From contig JASHSJ010000013.1 in assembly GCA_030040895.1 (NCBI GenBank), positions 1-57,413 of the forward strand: 57,413 nucleotides of DNA, written 5' to 3'. Under the pieces are notes generated by a model that saw only the letters and a program-made list of their open reading frames with translations, made no database searches and was not told the origin of the DNA. A program made the position numbers and the translations under genes. Positions 14,612 through 23,942 of this stretch are shown here, piece after piece. Numbering within the stretch: the first letter of the stretch is position 1; the number at the start of each line of letters is the position of its first letter. Origin of the DNA: Microcaldota archaeon (lineage in GTDB: Archaea; Micrarchaeota; Micrarchaeia; Micrarchaeales; Micrarchaeaceae).

Positions 14612-15919
14612 TTATATCTCGTGCTCGTCCCCTATCTTTGGGACCGTTACCTTGTAGCCCCTTTTCAGCCATTCCATTAACGATATGGACTTGCTCTTTT
14701 CTCCATGTACCAGGAATATTTCCCTAAGGCCCCTTATCTTCTTCGGTATCTGCTCTAGCTGCCGCCTGTCTGCATGAGCGCTCATGTGGTAAAGCTCCAC
14801 GGCCATCTCGACATTTAACTTCGAATCGTGGAAACTTATTTCCCTCTGGCCGTCGATAAGCGCCCTTCCGGGTGTTCCCTCTGCCTGGTAGCCTATCAAT
14901 ATGAGCTTGTTCATTGAGCTTCTTGCCAGTTTCTTTAGGTAATAGACAACCGGGCCGCCTGTCAGCATTCCGCTCGTTGTCACTATTATCGCGCTCTCGT
15001 CGCTCTCAACTATCTTCGCTCTGTTCGGCTTCTCGACTATGGTGAAGTTGGGGCTCTTGAAAGGATCGTAGTCACTCATCAGGATTCTGCTCTGCACCTC
15101 CTTTTTGCAGTATATAACATTGTGCCTGTGTATCCTAAGGACCTTCCCTATCATGCCATCCACGTAAATTGGCACCTTTGGCAGCTTGCCTGAATTCATG
15201 AAGTCATCAAGGAACAGGAGGACTTCTTGCGCCCTTCCCACTCCGAAGCTCGGTATCAGCACCTTTCCACCCTGCAGTATCGTGTCATTTATGCTCTTAA
15301 CCATGCCCCTTGCCATGTCCTTCTCGCTCATGAATATGTCATCCTTGCCCCCATAGGTGCTTTCCATTATGAGGGTTTGGGCCTGGAGATTGTTTAGGTC
15401 CGCTCCTTCCAGCAGCTTGGTGCTCTGGAGGTTGATATCTCCAGTGTATATCATGCTCTTGCCATTGTGCGTTACCTTTATCAGGCAGCTACCGAGCAGA
15501 TGCCCCGCGTTTATGAGCTCGATTTTCACGTCCTTTATTGTAAATGGCTCTCTGTATTCTATGACCTTGAAACTTTTTGCCATCCTGGCCAGCACGTCCT
15601 TTGTTATCTCCTTCGGCTCAGACAGCCTCATGTAATCTGCTACCTGTATGTTAAGCAGCTCCATTGTGGGTTTAGTCGAATATATTTTCCCTTTGTACCC
15701 TCTTGCGAATAGGTGTGGCGTAAAACAGCAGTGATCGAGATGTGCGTGTGTTATCACTACTGCGTCTGCGTCCTTTATGTCGCTGTTTGGTATTTCTGGA
15801 AACGCCAGATCCTCGCTTGGATTTAGTCCTGCATCCAGTATTATCTTTGCCTGTGGCGTGGTAATCAGTATACAGCTCCTACCCACCTCTCCCGCTCCTC
15901 CGAAAAATCTTACTTTCAT
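14612..15919 (-). CDS. Beta-CASP metallo-beta-lactamase ribonuclease (CPSF-like)
   Basis: Zinc-dependent RNA nuclease of the archaeal aCPSF2/RNase J superfamily. Motif 2 THAHLDH is at 57-63, NAGHLLGSC and YTGDIN supply further metal ligands, and the beta-CASP part includes ESTYGG (motif A region), TSGMLTGGP and the C-terminal HMSAHADR...VHGE. It lacks the N-terminal KH domains of aCPSF1, so it is the shorter 435-aa class. Expected to act in 3'-end processing or decay of RNA. It converges on the CDC48-N gene. Confidence 0.92.
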   Translation of the reverse strand: MKVRFFGGAGEVGRSCILITTPQAKIILDAGLNPSEDLAFPEIPNSDIKDADAVVITHAHLDHCCFTPHLFARGYKGKIYSTKPTMELLNIQVADYMRLSEPKEITKDVLARMAKSFKVIEYREPFTIKDVKIELINAGHLLGSCLIKVTHNGKSMIYTGDINLQSTKLLEGADLNNLQAQTLIMESTYGGKDDIFMSEKDMARGMVKSINDTILQGGKVLIPSFGVGRAQEVLLFLDDFMNSGKLPKVPIYVDGMIGKVLRIHRHNVIYCKKEVQSRILMSDYDPFKSPNFTIVEKPNRAKIVESDESAIIVTTSGMLTGGPVVYYLKKLARSSMNKLILIGYQAEGTPGRALIDGQREISFHDSKLNVEMAVELYHMSAHADRRQLEQIPKKIRGLREIFLVHGEKSKSISLMEWLKRGYKVTVPKIGDEHEI

Positions 15920-15972
15920 TATATCACTTCTGTTGACTTTGCAAGGGGCAGCCTAAGCCGCCGATTGCACCG

Positions 15973-16701
15973 TCATTCTTCTTCTTTGCTTTCCTGCTTC
16001 TTTTCCTTCTTCTTTATTACCGCAATGTCCTCTAGGTTTATTTCCTGGATTTGCGGCTTCGGCTGCATCCTCTTGCGTTGCCTTTCTTCCTTCCTTTCGC
16101 GCCTTATTCCAAGGATCTTCCTAAGCCTTTCGTAAAGCCCGTCAAGAACCTTGTCTGTTTCTGCTATCTTGGCCTCCAGCTCTGTAAGCCTTTTCCTGTA
16201 TTCCTCGATATCCCCTTTTACGAACTCGCCCTTCCTCTCCAGTCTTATTGACTTGTATGCTTCGCTTAGCTCCTTGTTTATTTCGTCTATCTTCCTTATG
16301 AGATCCTTTTCCTCCGATAGTGACGAAGCTTCCGTTGCAATCTTGAACTCAAGCCTGTTCTTGAGCCTCTTGAGCTGGCCTATCTTCCTCCTCTTCTCGT
16401 TGTTCTTGTCCCTCTCATGCTCCATTGTCAAGAGCTTCGATATTGCCTGGGACTCTGCCTCCTTGTAGCCCAATCTTCTTCTAGTTTCCTTTATCTGGAC
16501 TATGACCGTGCCCCTGCCCTTTCTTATTCCATCGATTTCCTCCTTTATCTTCGCTGCCTCAGGATTGTTTGAATTCTTTATGACTTCGTTCAGGACTTGA
16601 TTGTAAGGAACTGGCTTCTTTCCTTGGTCTGGTCTCTGCGGTGCGTGAGGACGGGCTATCTCCTGCTGTTTGCTTCCTGCTGCATTGCTTTCATTTATCA
16701 G
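15973..16701 (-). CDS. Coiled-coil protein (COG1340-like), probable non-ATG start
   Basis: A long charged coiled coil. The core around LKRLKNRLEFKIATEASSLS and EEKDLIRKIDEINKELSEA matches archaeal COG1340 proteins, whose eukaryotic relative BFR1 binds RNA and ribosomes. The first ATG/GTG/TTG-type start in frame is TTG 16473, giving 166 aa. The same frame, however, stays open for 76 more codons with protein-like sequence (VPYNQVLNEVIK, EAAKIKEEIDGIRKGRG) up to CTG 16699-16701, which directly follows an in-frame TAA. A GGGGAT element lies just upstream of that CTG. I therefore annotate the long form (242 aa), start uncertain. The C-terminus is Lys/Glu-rich. Confidence 0.65.
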   Translation of the reverse strand: MINESNAAGSKQQEIARPHAPQRPDQGKKPVPYNQVLNEVIKNSNNPEAAKIKEEIDGIRKGRGTVIVQIKETRRRLGYKEAESQAISKLLTMEHERDKNNEKRRKIGQLKRLKNRLEFKIATEASSLSEEKDLIRKIDEINKELSEAYKSIRLERKGEFVKGDIEEYRKRLTELEAKIAETDKVLDGLYERLRKILGIRRERKEERQRKRMQPKPQIQEINLEDIAVIKKKEKKQESKEEE

Positions 16702-16760
16702 TTAATCCCCTTATGGAATATCAAAATTAAATGGACATTTTGCCCCGGTCGTTAAGAACC

Positions 16761-16777
16761 ATGCGCAACCTGCGCAT
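16761..16777. promoter_or_regulatory. Inverted repeat ATGCGCA-ACC-TGCGCAT
   Basis: Perfect 7-bp arms with a 3-bp spacer in the 98-bp gap between L15 and the coiled-coil gene. On the minus strand it lies about 20 bases after a TATA-like GTTTAAATA (about 16797-16805), so it would sit at the transcription start. It could be an operator or an early hairpin for the coiled-coil gene. Confidence 0.4.
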
Positions 16778-16799
16778 TTCATTATCATTGCGATGTTAT

Positions 16800-17252
16800 T
16801 TAAACCCTTTTTGAATTTGCTTCACGTTCGATACTAGGAGCCTGCTGCTTAGATATTACTACTGCCTTGCCGCCCATGCCTTCTATCTTCTCTACCGCTG
16901 CCTTTGAAAACGCAGATGCCTTGATCGTCGCTGGCTTGTCAAGCGCTCCGTTGCTCAAGACCTTGTATCCTTCGAGGTTTATCTCGCCTGGCTTCTTCTG
17001 AGCCATGATGTTGATCCTGTCAAGTGTTATTTCATTGAGCCTGTTCCTTCCTCTCCTCCATGGAGCGAATCCTTTCTTCCTTATGAGTTCAGGTGCCTTT
17101 GCCGTATAGTATGTCCAGTCGTGCTTCCTTAGCCTTGCCAGTGCTCCAACTCCTCCTCTTCCTCCTGCTCCCCTTGCATTCTTTATGTTTCCTACCCCCC
17201 ATCTCCTTGATCCCAGAAACTTTCTGTTCTTCTTTGCTCTTCTCACTACCAT
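16800..17252 (-). CDS. rpl15: 50S ribosomal protein L15 (uL15)
   Basis: Large-subunit assembly protein. The Gly/Arg-rich N-terminus ([21 protein letters not shown], about 11-31) that threads into 23S rRNA and the C-terminal globular part with [17 protein letters not shown] and KAVEKIEG-type sequence are typical of archaeal L15. It starts on the last base of the L30 stop, the standard L30-L15 order. SecY, which normally follows L15, is not present here; the coiled-coil gene takes its place. Confidence 0.95.
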   Translation of the reverse strand: MVVRRAKKNRKFLGSRRWGVGNIKNARGAGGRGGVGALARLRKHDWTYYTAKAPELIRKKGFAPWRRGRNRLNEITLDRINIMAQKKPGEINLEGYKVLSNGALDKPATIKASAFSKAAVEKIEGMGGKAVVISKQQAPSIEREANSKRV

Positions 17253-17674
17253 CAGACCATCCTGCTCAATAGTGCGTTGATTCTTGCTCCTGAATAGCCA
17301 AGATCTCCGCCCTGATTTATGTGCCTTCTTACGCTGCTGAATCCATGCTTTGGCGGATGCAATCTCATTGGCATCTTCTCGCTTATGTCTTTGAGTGCCG
17401 CCTTCCCGTTTATCAAAGCCTTCGGGTCCACATTCAGACCGAACTTCGTCACCATTTTCTGAAGCGTTGGCTCGTCAACTTCTCCATATGCTATGTGCTC
17501 GGTGCACTTCTTCAGCATTCCTAGATACGGAGCATTTACCTTTATCAGCACGCAGTTATTGACTCTCTTTAGATTGAGCCTTTTCATAGTTTCCTCTGTC
17601 GAGGACCTGACATTCACTCTGCCTCTTATCCTAACTGCGGCGATGAGCTTTCCGGTTAACTCTTGCTGTTTCAT
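17252..17674 (-). CDS. rpl30: 50S ribosomal protein L30 (uL30)
   Basis: Large-subunit protein of the long archaeal L30/L7e type (140 aa). The conserved [12 protein letters not shown] and [13 protein letters not shown] are at about 11-22 and 32-44. The archaeal C-terminal extension with [10 protein letters not shown] at about 102-111 and [18 protein letters not shown] at the end is complete. Overlaps L15 by one base, so the two are translationally coupled. Confidence 0.95.
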   Translation of the reverse strand: MKQQELTGKLIAAVRIRGRVNVRSSTEETMKRLNLKRVNNCVLIKVNAPYLGMLKKCTEHIAYGEVDEPTLQKMVTKFGLNVDPKALINGKAALKDISEKMPMRLHPPKHGFSSVRRHINQGGDLGYSGARINALLSRMV

Positions 17675-17733
17675 AAAAACACAAACAGACTGCTGACTTA
17701 CAAAGTAGCTTCGTCTTTTACATATTTATAGGT

Positions 17734-19389
17734 TTATTCCATCTCTGGCATGCCTCCGTGGCCATGGCCACCCATAGGTCCAGCTGGCGGCCTGCTCTTG
17801 GCGCTGATCATGTCATCAATTCTGAGAATGATCTCTGCTGCCTCGCTTGCACTTAGGATTGCCTGCTGTTTGACTCTCAGTGGCTCGAACACCCCGTTCC
17901 TGTCCATGTTGCCAATATTGTTCTTGAATATGTCAACGCCAAACTGGCTTCCCTCCTTGCTCTTGTGCTTGCTCCTGAGCTGAACTAGAGTGTCTATTGC
18001 ATCCATGCCTGCGCTCTCCGCCAAAGTCTTTGGAACTGCTTCTACTGAATCAGCGAACTTCTGTATTGCAAGTTGTTCTCTTCCTCCGACTTCTCCAGAA
18101 TATTCCCTCAGCGCGTTTGCAAGGTCGATCTCTATTGCACCGCCCCCAAGCACGTACTTTCCTGTTTCTATCGCGCTTGATATTGCGCCAATTACATCGG
18201 TTATGGCTCTCTCTGCCTCATCAACTGCCTGCTGAGTTCCTCCCCTTACGAATATAGTGACGCTCTTTGGATCTTTGCACTTTTCTACGAACGTCATCTG
18301 TTCTCCGCTTATCTTGCGCTCTTCCACAAGTCCTGCGTATCCGAGGTCCTTGTCAGTCAAATCGTCAAGGCTTGTCACCAATCTTGCCCCTGTCGCCCTT
18401 GCGAGCTTCTCCATGTCGCTCTTCTTGACTCTCCTTATTGCAATGATTCCTGCCTTTGCAAGATAGTGCTGGGCTACATCATCAATGCCCTTTTGCGTGA
18501 ATATGACATTTGCCTTGCTCTTTCTGATCTTGTCTACCATGTCCTTGAGCATCTGTTCTTCCTGCTGGAGGAATGCTTGCATCTGCTCCGGGCTCGTTAT
18601 CTCGATCTTTGCATCAGTCTCTGTTTTCTCTATCTCTAGTGCAACGTCGAGTAGTGCTACCTTTGCGTCTTTCACGCTCTTCGGCATACCAGGATGAGAT
18701 ATTTCCTTGTCTATTAGGACACCGTTTATGAACTCTGTGTCTCCTATTCCCTTTCCTGCCTTCTTCTCCAGTTTGATGAAGTCGTGGTCAATGACTACCT
18801 TGCCTGCTGCGTTCTTCTCAACTACCTGCCTTACTGCCTTTATTACTAGCTTGCACAGGTATTCTTTTGTTGAATCATCTCCTACGTTCTTTGATCCCAT
18901 TGAGACCATTGCGATCTTCTGAAGTGTTGCTTCATCTCCTGCGGCTACTTCCTTTGCCCTCTCTGATAGGATTTGGGCTGCCTTCTCCGCACCCATCTTG
19001 TATCCTCTTATTATAGTGGTCGGATGGATTCCTTGTTCGATCAGATCCCCTGCTCCCTTGAGAAGTTCCCCTGCCATTATTACTACGGTTGTCGTTCCAT
19101 CTCCAACTTCCTTGTCCTGAGTCTTTGCTATATCTACCATGATCTTTGCTACTGGATGTTCAACATTCATTTCCTGCAATATCGTGGCTCCATCATTCGT
19201 TATTATTATGTCTCCAAGCTCGCTGACAAGCATCTTGTCCATGCCCTTTGGCCCAAGCGTGGTCTTTATTGCATTTGCAACCGCCACTCCGACCGCTATA
19301 TTTGTCCTCTGCGCATCCCTTCCCAGGACTCTTGATGCCCCTTCCGGAAGCAATAGAATCTGCTGTCCACCTAATTGATTTTCTGCCAT
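17734..19389 (-). CDS. Thermosome subunit (group II chaperonin)
   Basis: ATP-driven protein-folding ring related to eukaryotic CCT. The nucleotide loop [13 protein letters not shown] is at about 42-54, [15 protein letters not shown] at about 97-111 provides the catalytic Asp, and the helical protrusion closing the cage is present in the apical domain. The C-terminus [15 protein letters not shown] has the Gly/Met-rich tail that projects into the cavity. Length 551 aa is normal. GGTGA five bases before ATG 19389 is the ribosome binding site. A TATA-like TATATAAGC lies about 120 bases upstream, so a long leader is possible. Only one subunit gene is in the window. Confidence 0.97.
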   Translation of the reverse strand: MAENQLGGQQILLLPEGASRVLGRDAQRTNIAVGVAVANAIKTTLGPKGMDKMLVSELGDIIITNDGATILQEMNVEHPVAKIMVDIAKTQDKEVGDGTTTVVIMAGELLKGAGDLIEQGIHPTTIIRGYKMGAEKAAQILSERAKEVAAGDEATLQKIAMVSMGSKNVGDDSTKEYLCKLVIKAVRQVVEKNAAGKVVIDHDFIKLEKKAGKGIGDTEFINGVLIDKEISHPGMPKSVKDAKVALLDVALEIEKTETDAKIEITSPEQMQAFLQQEEQMLKDMVDKIRKSKANVIFTQKGIDDVAQHYLAKAGIIAIRRVKKSDMEKLARATGARLVTSLDDLTDKDLGYAGLVEERKISGEQMTFVEKCKDPKSVTIFVRGGTQQAVDEAERAITDVIGAISSAIETGKYVLGGGAIEIDLANALREYSGEVGGREQLAIQKFADSVEAVPKTLAESAGMDAIDTLVQLRSKHKSKEGSQFGVDIFKNNIGNMDRNGVFEPLRVKQQAILSASEAAEIILRIDDMISAKSRPPAGPMGGHGHGGMPEME

Positions 19390-19518
19390 TGTTTCACCTG
19401 ACTAGAATATGAAATAACATCTGTGAGAATTACTTCTGACCGAATAAAACTGCATACGTGAAAGCTCATGTACGCGTAAAATTTGACGATAATATTGCTG
19501 CGTAAAAGCTTATATAGT

Positions 19519-20673
19519 TTATGCTGTAGCCCTCGACTTGATGCGATGTTCCTCCCGCAGGTAGTGCTTTGCGCCCAACTCCGATATGCTTACGAACTTC
19601 GGGGCTTCGAATCCCTGGTTCTGGAATGCGGTTGCCAGGATTATGGGCTGCTTTGTAACGACCACGGCCCAGCCTCCACCTCCGCTGCCGCTCAACTTTG
19701 CCCCTATGGCCCCTGTCTTGCGTGCCAGCTCCACTGCCTGGTCAAGTCTTGGCGTTGCAATCTCTACACCTACTACTACGCCAAGACTTCTCAGCGCATT
19801 GTGTGTTTCGAACATCGCCCTTCCCACCTCCTGCACGTCTCTTTGCGCAAATGCCCTCAGCATATTTAGCGAAACCGTGCCTATAGTGTCCAACACCAAA
19901 AGTGTGGGCTTTCCTCTATCCGGATCTTTCATTGCATCCAGAACCTTGTCAACGTATCCTCCGGTGTCTCCCTTCTGGCCAGAATATACGAGCATTATTG
20001 TTATGTCGCTTGGCATCCTGAAGCTCTCCTGCCTGACAACGTCATTGCTGACGCTTATAACTCCGCCATGATATGAGGCGCCTACATCCATGCGCCCAGC
20101 TGTTGGCGACCCATGTATTATCCTGTCGCCTATCCTTGCCGCGTTTATCATCTCGTCGTCGCTTAGCCTTGCTGCACCATATTCCTTGACCATGGCAACG
20201 GTGAATGCTGTTGAAACTGCTGCGCTGCTTGCCATCCCGCTCCTTATCCTCCCCTCCTCTGTGCCAAATCCTATAGTTGCCTGCGTGCCAATGACCTGCA
20301 CCTTGTGCTCACCGGACAGCCACGCGGCTATTGCTGCAAATGGCAATATCCTTTCGTCAATGTCACTGTTCTCTGACTTGAACCTCTTTATGCCCTCCTT
20401 TCCTTCCCTTGGATCCATGCATTTGTTAGCATTGAAACTCTGGTATAAGCTGTTCAATCTATCCTCTGTAAACTTCTGGCTTATCGACATCCCACTTCCC
20501 TCCTTGATGTCAGGCAACACTATTGCCAAATCCTTAGTAACAGATCCTATGACCCTTGCCTCTGCAAACGTATCCGCTGCTGCCGCCATTCCTATTCCGC
20601 CTGTAAGCACGCTGTATTCGCCACCCAGCTTGAATACCAGCGGCGCCCTTGCAACTGTCTCGTCTCCCTGCAC
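19519..20673 (-). CDS. GHMP kinase, mevalonate kinase-like
   Basis: GHMP-fold small-molecule kinase. Motif 1 APLVFKLGGEYSVLTGG is at about 10-26, motif 2 (phosphate loop) RSGMASSAAVSTA at about 138-150 and motif 3 AKLSGSGGGGWAVVV at about 333-347. The isoprenoid pathway is the natural context because archaeal lipids need mevalonate phosphorylation. GEYSV in motif 1, rather than GEHAV, leans toward phosphomevalonate-type or the atypical mevalonate kinases, so the exact substrate is open. It is on the minus strand between mrp and thermosome. Confidence 0.8.
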   Translation of the reverse strand: MQGDETVARAPLVFKLGGEYSVLTGGIGMAAAADTFAEARVIGSVTKDLAIVLPDIKEGSGMSISQKFTEDRLNSLYQSFNANKCMDPREGKEGIKRFKSENSDIDERILPFAAIAAWLSGEHKVQVIGTQATIGFGTEEGRIRSGMASSAAVSTAFTVAMVKEYGAARLSDDEMINAARIGDRIIHGSPTAGRMDVGASYHGGVISVSNDVVRQESFRMPSDITIMLVYSGQKGDTGGYVDKVLDAMKDPDRGKPTLLVLDTIGTVSLNMLRAFAQRDVQEVGRAMFETHNALRSLGVVVGVEIATPRLDQAVELARKTGAIGAKLSGSGGGGWAVVVTKQPIILATAFQNQGFEAPKFVSISELGAKHYLREEHRIKSRATA

Positions 20674-20727
20674 AAAATCCCCTTATCATCATTTTTTCAG
20701 ATATAAATAACTTGTCTGCACGCCTTC

Positions 20728-21540
20728 TCATTCCTGCAGTTTATCGACTATTGCCTGGAACTGCACCTTTATCGCGGTGTTTTCCAGCACGTGGATCCTG
20801 CCTTTGTCGCTCATCTCTGAGATTAACTTATCGTTTTTTACTGTTCCGAGCATCTGTGTGCCTAGCGCGGCTACTACATCTTCGGTGCTCTCGCTGGGCT
20901 TTCCATCTGACATGTTCTCAACCACTCCAAGCACTGGAACTCCGAGCCTTTTTGCCATCATTCCAGATCTTGTTGCGTTTATTCCGGCTATCCTCTGCGG
21001 CGTAGTCACTATTACGAATCCATCTAGGTCCAATACTTGCATGATAGTAAGCGGTGCGTCGCTTGTTCCTGGATTGAGGTCACAGATCAGATAATCGAGT
21101 TCTCCCCAATCCGTATTCTCGAAGAAGTCTCCTAGCATCTTCACGATTATTGGGCCTCTCCATATGATTGGCCTCTTCATCTCGTCTACAAGCATTGCAG
21201 TTGATGCCACCTTTACTCCGTTCTTCTCGACTGGCACCAGTGGCAACCTTGGCTCCATTTTCTCGTTTTCCATGCCCAAAAACATAGTCACGTTCGGGCA
21301 GTCTATGTCAGCATCGAGAAGCCCTACCTTGAATCCCTTCTCCTTTAGCGCGAAAGCCAGGTTTATGGCTATTGTAGTCTTTCCTACTCCTCCCTTTGCA
21401 CTATATACTCCTATCTTGTGCTTTATGTTTGAGAGTTTTTGCTTGACCCTCTGCTTCTGTTGTATTACTCTCATGAAAGATGGGTGCATGCCCTGGTGCT
21501 CGTGTTCATGCTCATGAGTGTGCTGCTGCTCTTCCCCCAT
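20728..21540 (-). CDS. Mrp/NBP35-type P-loop ATPase
   Basis: Deviant Walker A ATPase related to Fe-S cluster carriers. Walker A VYSAKGGVGKTT, DADIDCPNVTMFLG (switch I) and DLNPGTSD (switch II) are present. The CxxC pair that normally follows the VVENMS motif and holds the bridging cluster is missing: here it reads ENMSDGKPSEST. The N-terminus carries a His-rich segment (HTHEHEHEHQGMH). ATG 21540 is chosen because GGTGAT sits four bases upstream; an ATG at 21552 would lie before that site. Cluster transfer is therefore uncertain; a scaffold or metal-handling role is possible. Confidence 0.85.
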   Translation of the reverse strand: MGEEQQHTHEHEHEHQGMHPSFMRVIQQKQRVKQKLSNIKHKIGVYSAKGGVGKTTIAINLAFALKEKGFKVGLLDADIDCPNVTMFLGMENEKMEPRLPLVPVEKNGVKVASTAMLVDEMKRPIIWRGPIIVKMLGDFFENTDWGELDYLICDLNPGTSDAPLTIMQVLDLDGFVIVTTPQRIAGINATRSGMMAKRLGVPVLGVVENMSDGKPSESTEDVVAALGTQMLGTVKNDKLISEMSDKGRIHVLENTAIKVQFQAIVDKLQE

Positions 21541-21717
21541 TATTATCACCATCTTTTTGATGTCAAAATATATTATACCGTCAGATTATCGTTCCATTTA
21601 TATGACTTTTAGATTAGCGGAAGTGTCCAAACCTTAAAATAGCTTGTGCTCTATAACTTTAGATATAACAATCTCGGACTTGTTTTGAGTAGAGACTGTA
21701 GTACCAATGGTGTAAAA

Positions 21718-22101
21718 ATGAAAATAAGCGAGCTAAAGGCAGGAGCGAACAACGTAACAGTACAGGGAGTTGTATCGAGGAAAGACGAGACAAGAGAAGT
21801 TGTCACGAAGTATGGAAAGAGGCTTAATGTAGCCAACATAACGCTCAAGGACGACAGCGGAGAGATAGCAATGTCACTCTGGGGCAAGGACATAGAAACC
21901 GTTAACCAGGGAGACACAATTGAGGTGGCAAACGGCTACGTCAACGAGTTCAGAGGCAACCCTCAGCTATCCTCAGGAAAGTTCGGCAAGATAAGCGTAG
22001 TAAAGAAGGGAGCCGGAGGAAAGGGCAAGTCCGCGGCAAAGGCTGAGGACGAGCCAGAAGACTTCGGCGTAGAAGAGTCATCCGACGACGAAGAGATGTG
22101 A
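21718..22101 (+). CDS. Single OB-fold ssDNA-binding protein (archaeal SSB/RPA-like)
   Basis: 127 aa with one OB fold (about residues 1-98: ISELKAGANNVTVQGVV, then NVANITLKDDSGEIAMSLWG, then GYVNEFRGNPQLSSG) of the RPA/SOSS-B type, which binds single-stranded DNA. A Gly/Lys linker and an acidic C-tail (EDEPEDFGVEESSDDEEM) follow, resembling SSB tails that recruit repair and replication partners. ATG 21718 is preceded by GGTG at a suitable spacing; an upstream in-frame start at 21646 adds implausible sequence. Works with the MCM and PCNA encoded at 39-43 kb. Confidence 0.88.
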   Translation: MKISELKAGANNVTVQGVVSRKDETREVVTKYGKRLNVANITLKDDSGEIAMSLWGKDIETVNQGDTIEVANGYVNEFRGNPQLSSGKFGKISVVKKGAGGKGKSAAKAEDEPEDFGVEESSDDEEM

Positions 22102-22207
22102 TAATCTCTTCTTTTTCTTTGTTTATTGATATGTAGCTGTGCCAATAAAAAACTTTTAAATACCCAAGATGGCAAACTCCATAATCCAAGACAATAGCTA
22201 TGATGAT

Positions 22208-22906
22208 ATGCCGAAGATAAGTGTGATAATACCGGCTCTCAACGAAGAGAAGTACATAAGATACTCGATGGAAGGACTAAGGCACCAGACATTCAAGGAC
22301 TTCGAGACTATTGTTGTTGACAGCAACAGCACAGACAACACTAGGAAGATAGCAAGGAAGTACGCAAAGGTTGTGCTTGCAGACAGGATGGGGGCTGGCG
22401 CAGCAAGGAATGTAGGCGCAAAGGCAGCAAAGGGAGAAATTCTCGTGTTCCTTGACGCGGATACAAAACCGTCAAAGAACCTCCTGATGATATACAGCAA
22501 CACGCTGAAGAAGGGTTTTGTTGCTGCGACTGGTCCGATATATCCACTCGAGAAGGCAAAGAGGGAAGTAAAGCTTGCATATCGTGTTGCAAGCGTTGAC
22601 CTGATAAAACTGTCTATAAAGATTGGCATGCCGTCGCTTATCGGATCAAACATCGCAGTGCGCAAAGATGTATTTGATTCCGTTCATGGATTCAACAACG
22701 ACTACATAACCTGTGAGGACTGGGATCTGGCTAGAAGGGTCATGAAGAAAGGCAAAATCAAGTTCATAGACGATGCATTCGTCCACACGAGCATAAGGAG
22801 GGCAGCTGCATGGGGCATACGCGAATATGCGCTTTTCACCTTCGAAAACATGATTAGATACTACTTGTTCAAGAAACCGAACAAGTCGTACGAGAAGATC
22901 GGATAG
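22208..22906 (+). CDS. Family 2 glycosyltransferase
   Basis: GT-A fold sugar transferase. The N-terminal KISVIIPALNEEKYI (about 3-17), the nucleotide-sugar DSNSTDNT segment, the DxD metal motif FLDADTKPS (about 83-91) and the acceptor-side CEDWDLARRV (about 167-176) are all present. There is no transmembrane domain, so it acts on the cytoplasmic face. I choose ATG 22208: a TATA box ACTTTTAAATA at 22152-22162 would start the mRNA near 22182, beyond the earlier ATG 22169. The flippase-like gene starts one base after its stop, suggesting assembly of a lipid-linked glycan. Confidence 0.88.
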   Translation: MPKISVIIPALNEEKYIRYSMEGLRHQTFKDFETIVVDSNSTDNTRKIARKYAKVVLADRMGAGAARNVGAKAAKGEILVFLDADTKPSKNLLMIYSNTLKKGFVAATGPIYPLEKAKREVKLAYRVASVDLIKLSIKIGMPSLIGSNIAVRKDVFDSVHGFNNDYITCEDWDLARRVMKKGKIKFIDDAFVHTSIRRAAAWGIREYALFTFENMIRYYLFKKPNKSYEKIG

Positions 22907-22907
22907 A

Positions 22908-23942
22908 ATGGCTAATTTATCCATCTGGGCCGCGCTCAAGAATCCTAGAAGCATAACGTCAGAGAACTACATGAAGCTCATACGGAGGGCTAGGATAATT
23001 GTTGGTGTTGGGCTCGTCGGCAGTATAATAGTATTCCTTGTTCTTGCTTGGCTTGGCGGAATAAGCAACGTTGTCAATACGATACTATCATCAAACCTCA
23101 TGCTGTTTGCACTCGCATTCATTGCAGTATTCCTTGGCATGGCGATACGTTTCGTGAAGTGGAGATACTATCTGGGTGTTTATGGGCTCAGACCTGTGCT
23201 GAGCAAAAGCATGGCAGTATATTTTTCGCTCTATGCTATGGACATAACACCCGCTCAGATAGGAAGAATGCTGGCTGCATACTCGCTTAGTAGAATATCT
23301 AAGGCCAAAACCATACAGGTTCTGCCTGTGGTGACAATGGACATATTCACGGATTCTCTCGGTTTTGCGGCCCTTACATTTGTAACTGCGCTTTACTTCA
23401 ATCAATATCTAATATATGTAATCGCAGCTGACCTTGTGCTAGTCCTACCTCCATTCCTGTTCTTCATCAACGGATGGTTCTATAGAAGGACAAAAGCTTT
23501 CATGGGCAAGCACAAATTCTTCAGGATATTCACAATATATGGAGATGAATACTTTGCTGCGCAGAGCGCGCTGAATAGATGGGACGTCTATGTGGTATCA
23601 TTGCTCATAACAATACCGGCTGCCTTGTTGTGGACTTCTGCGCTCTACTTCACTCTTGCTTCCATAGGTGTTCATGCGCCACTGATGCAGAGCATCTTTG
23701 TCTTCTCCACATCGCAACTGTTTGGAATGATATCAACAATTCCTGGAAGCCTTGGGATAACTGATGGGTCTCTTGTAGCTCTTATGCAAGCCTCGTTAGG
23801 AGTTAACGCTGCCGCAAGTTACGCAGCTGCAATAATGGTAAGACTTTCCACTCTGTGGTTTGGAATCGTATTCGGATCCGTGTTCCTGTTCTACACTATG
23901 AAGTACTGGAGGATGAAAAGAAAGGGTAGCAAGATCTCCTGA
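22908..23942 (+). CDS. Flippase-like / LPG-synthase transmembrane domain protein
   Basis: Polytopic membrane protein of 344 aa with about eight helices. The conserved MTPAQ-like segment appears as MDITPAQIGRMLAAY (about 108-122) and the C-terminal signature as IPGSLGITDGSLVALM (about 282-297), both typical of the UPF0104/lysylphosphatidylglycerol-synthase TM family. Members are linked to lipid or lipid-linked sugar transport. It pairs with the preceding glycosyltransferase (spacer of one base), which supports a role in glycolipid or glycan precursor handling. Confidence 0.82.
   Translation: MANLSIWAALKNPRSITSENYMKLIRRARIIVGVGLVGSIIVFLVLAWLGGISNVVNTILSSNLMLFALAFIAVFLGMAIRFVKWRYYLGVYGLRPVLSKSMAVYFSLYAMDITPAQIGRMLAAYSLSRISKAKTIQVLPVVTMDIFTDSLGFAALTFVTALYFNQYLIYVIAADLVLVLPPFLFFINGWFYRRTKAFMGKHKFFRIFTIYGDEYFAAQSALNRWDVYVVSLLITIPAALLWTSALYFTLASIGVHAPLMQSIFVFSTSQLFGMISTIPGSLGITDGSLVALMQASLGVNAAASYAAAIMVRLSTLWFGIVFGSVFLFYTMKYWRMKRKGSKIS

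Noticed and set aside
16473-16701. Reading the coiled-coil upstream region as non-coding leader
   Set aside because: The frame is open for 76 codons with plausible helical protein sequence in the same frame as the downstream gene, which is unlikely by chance.
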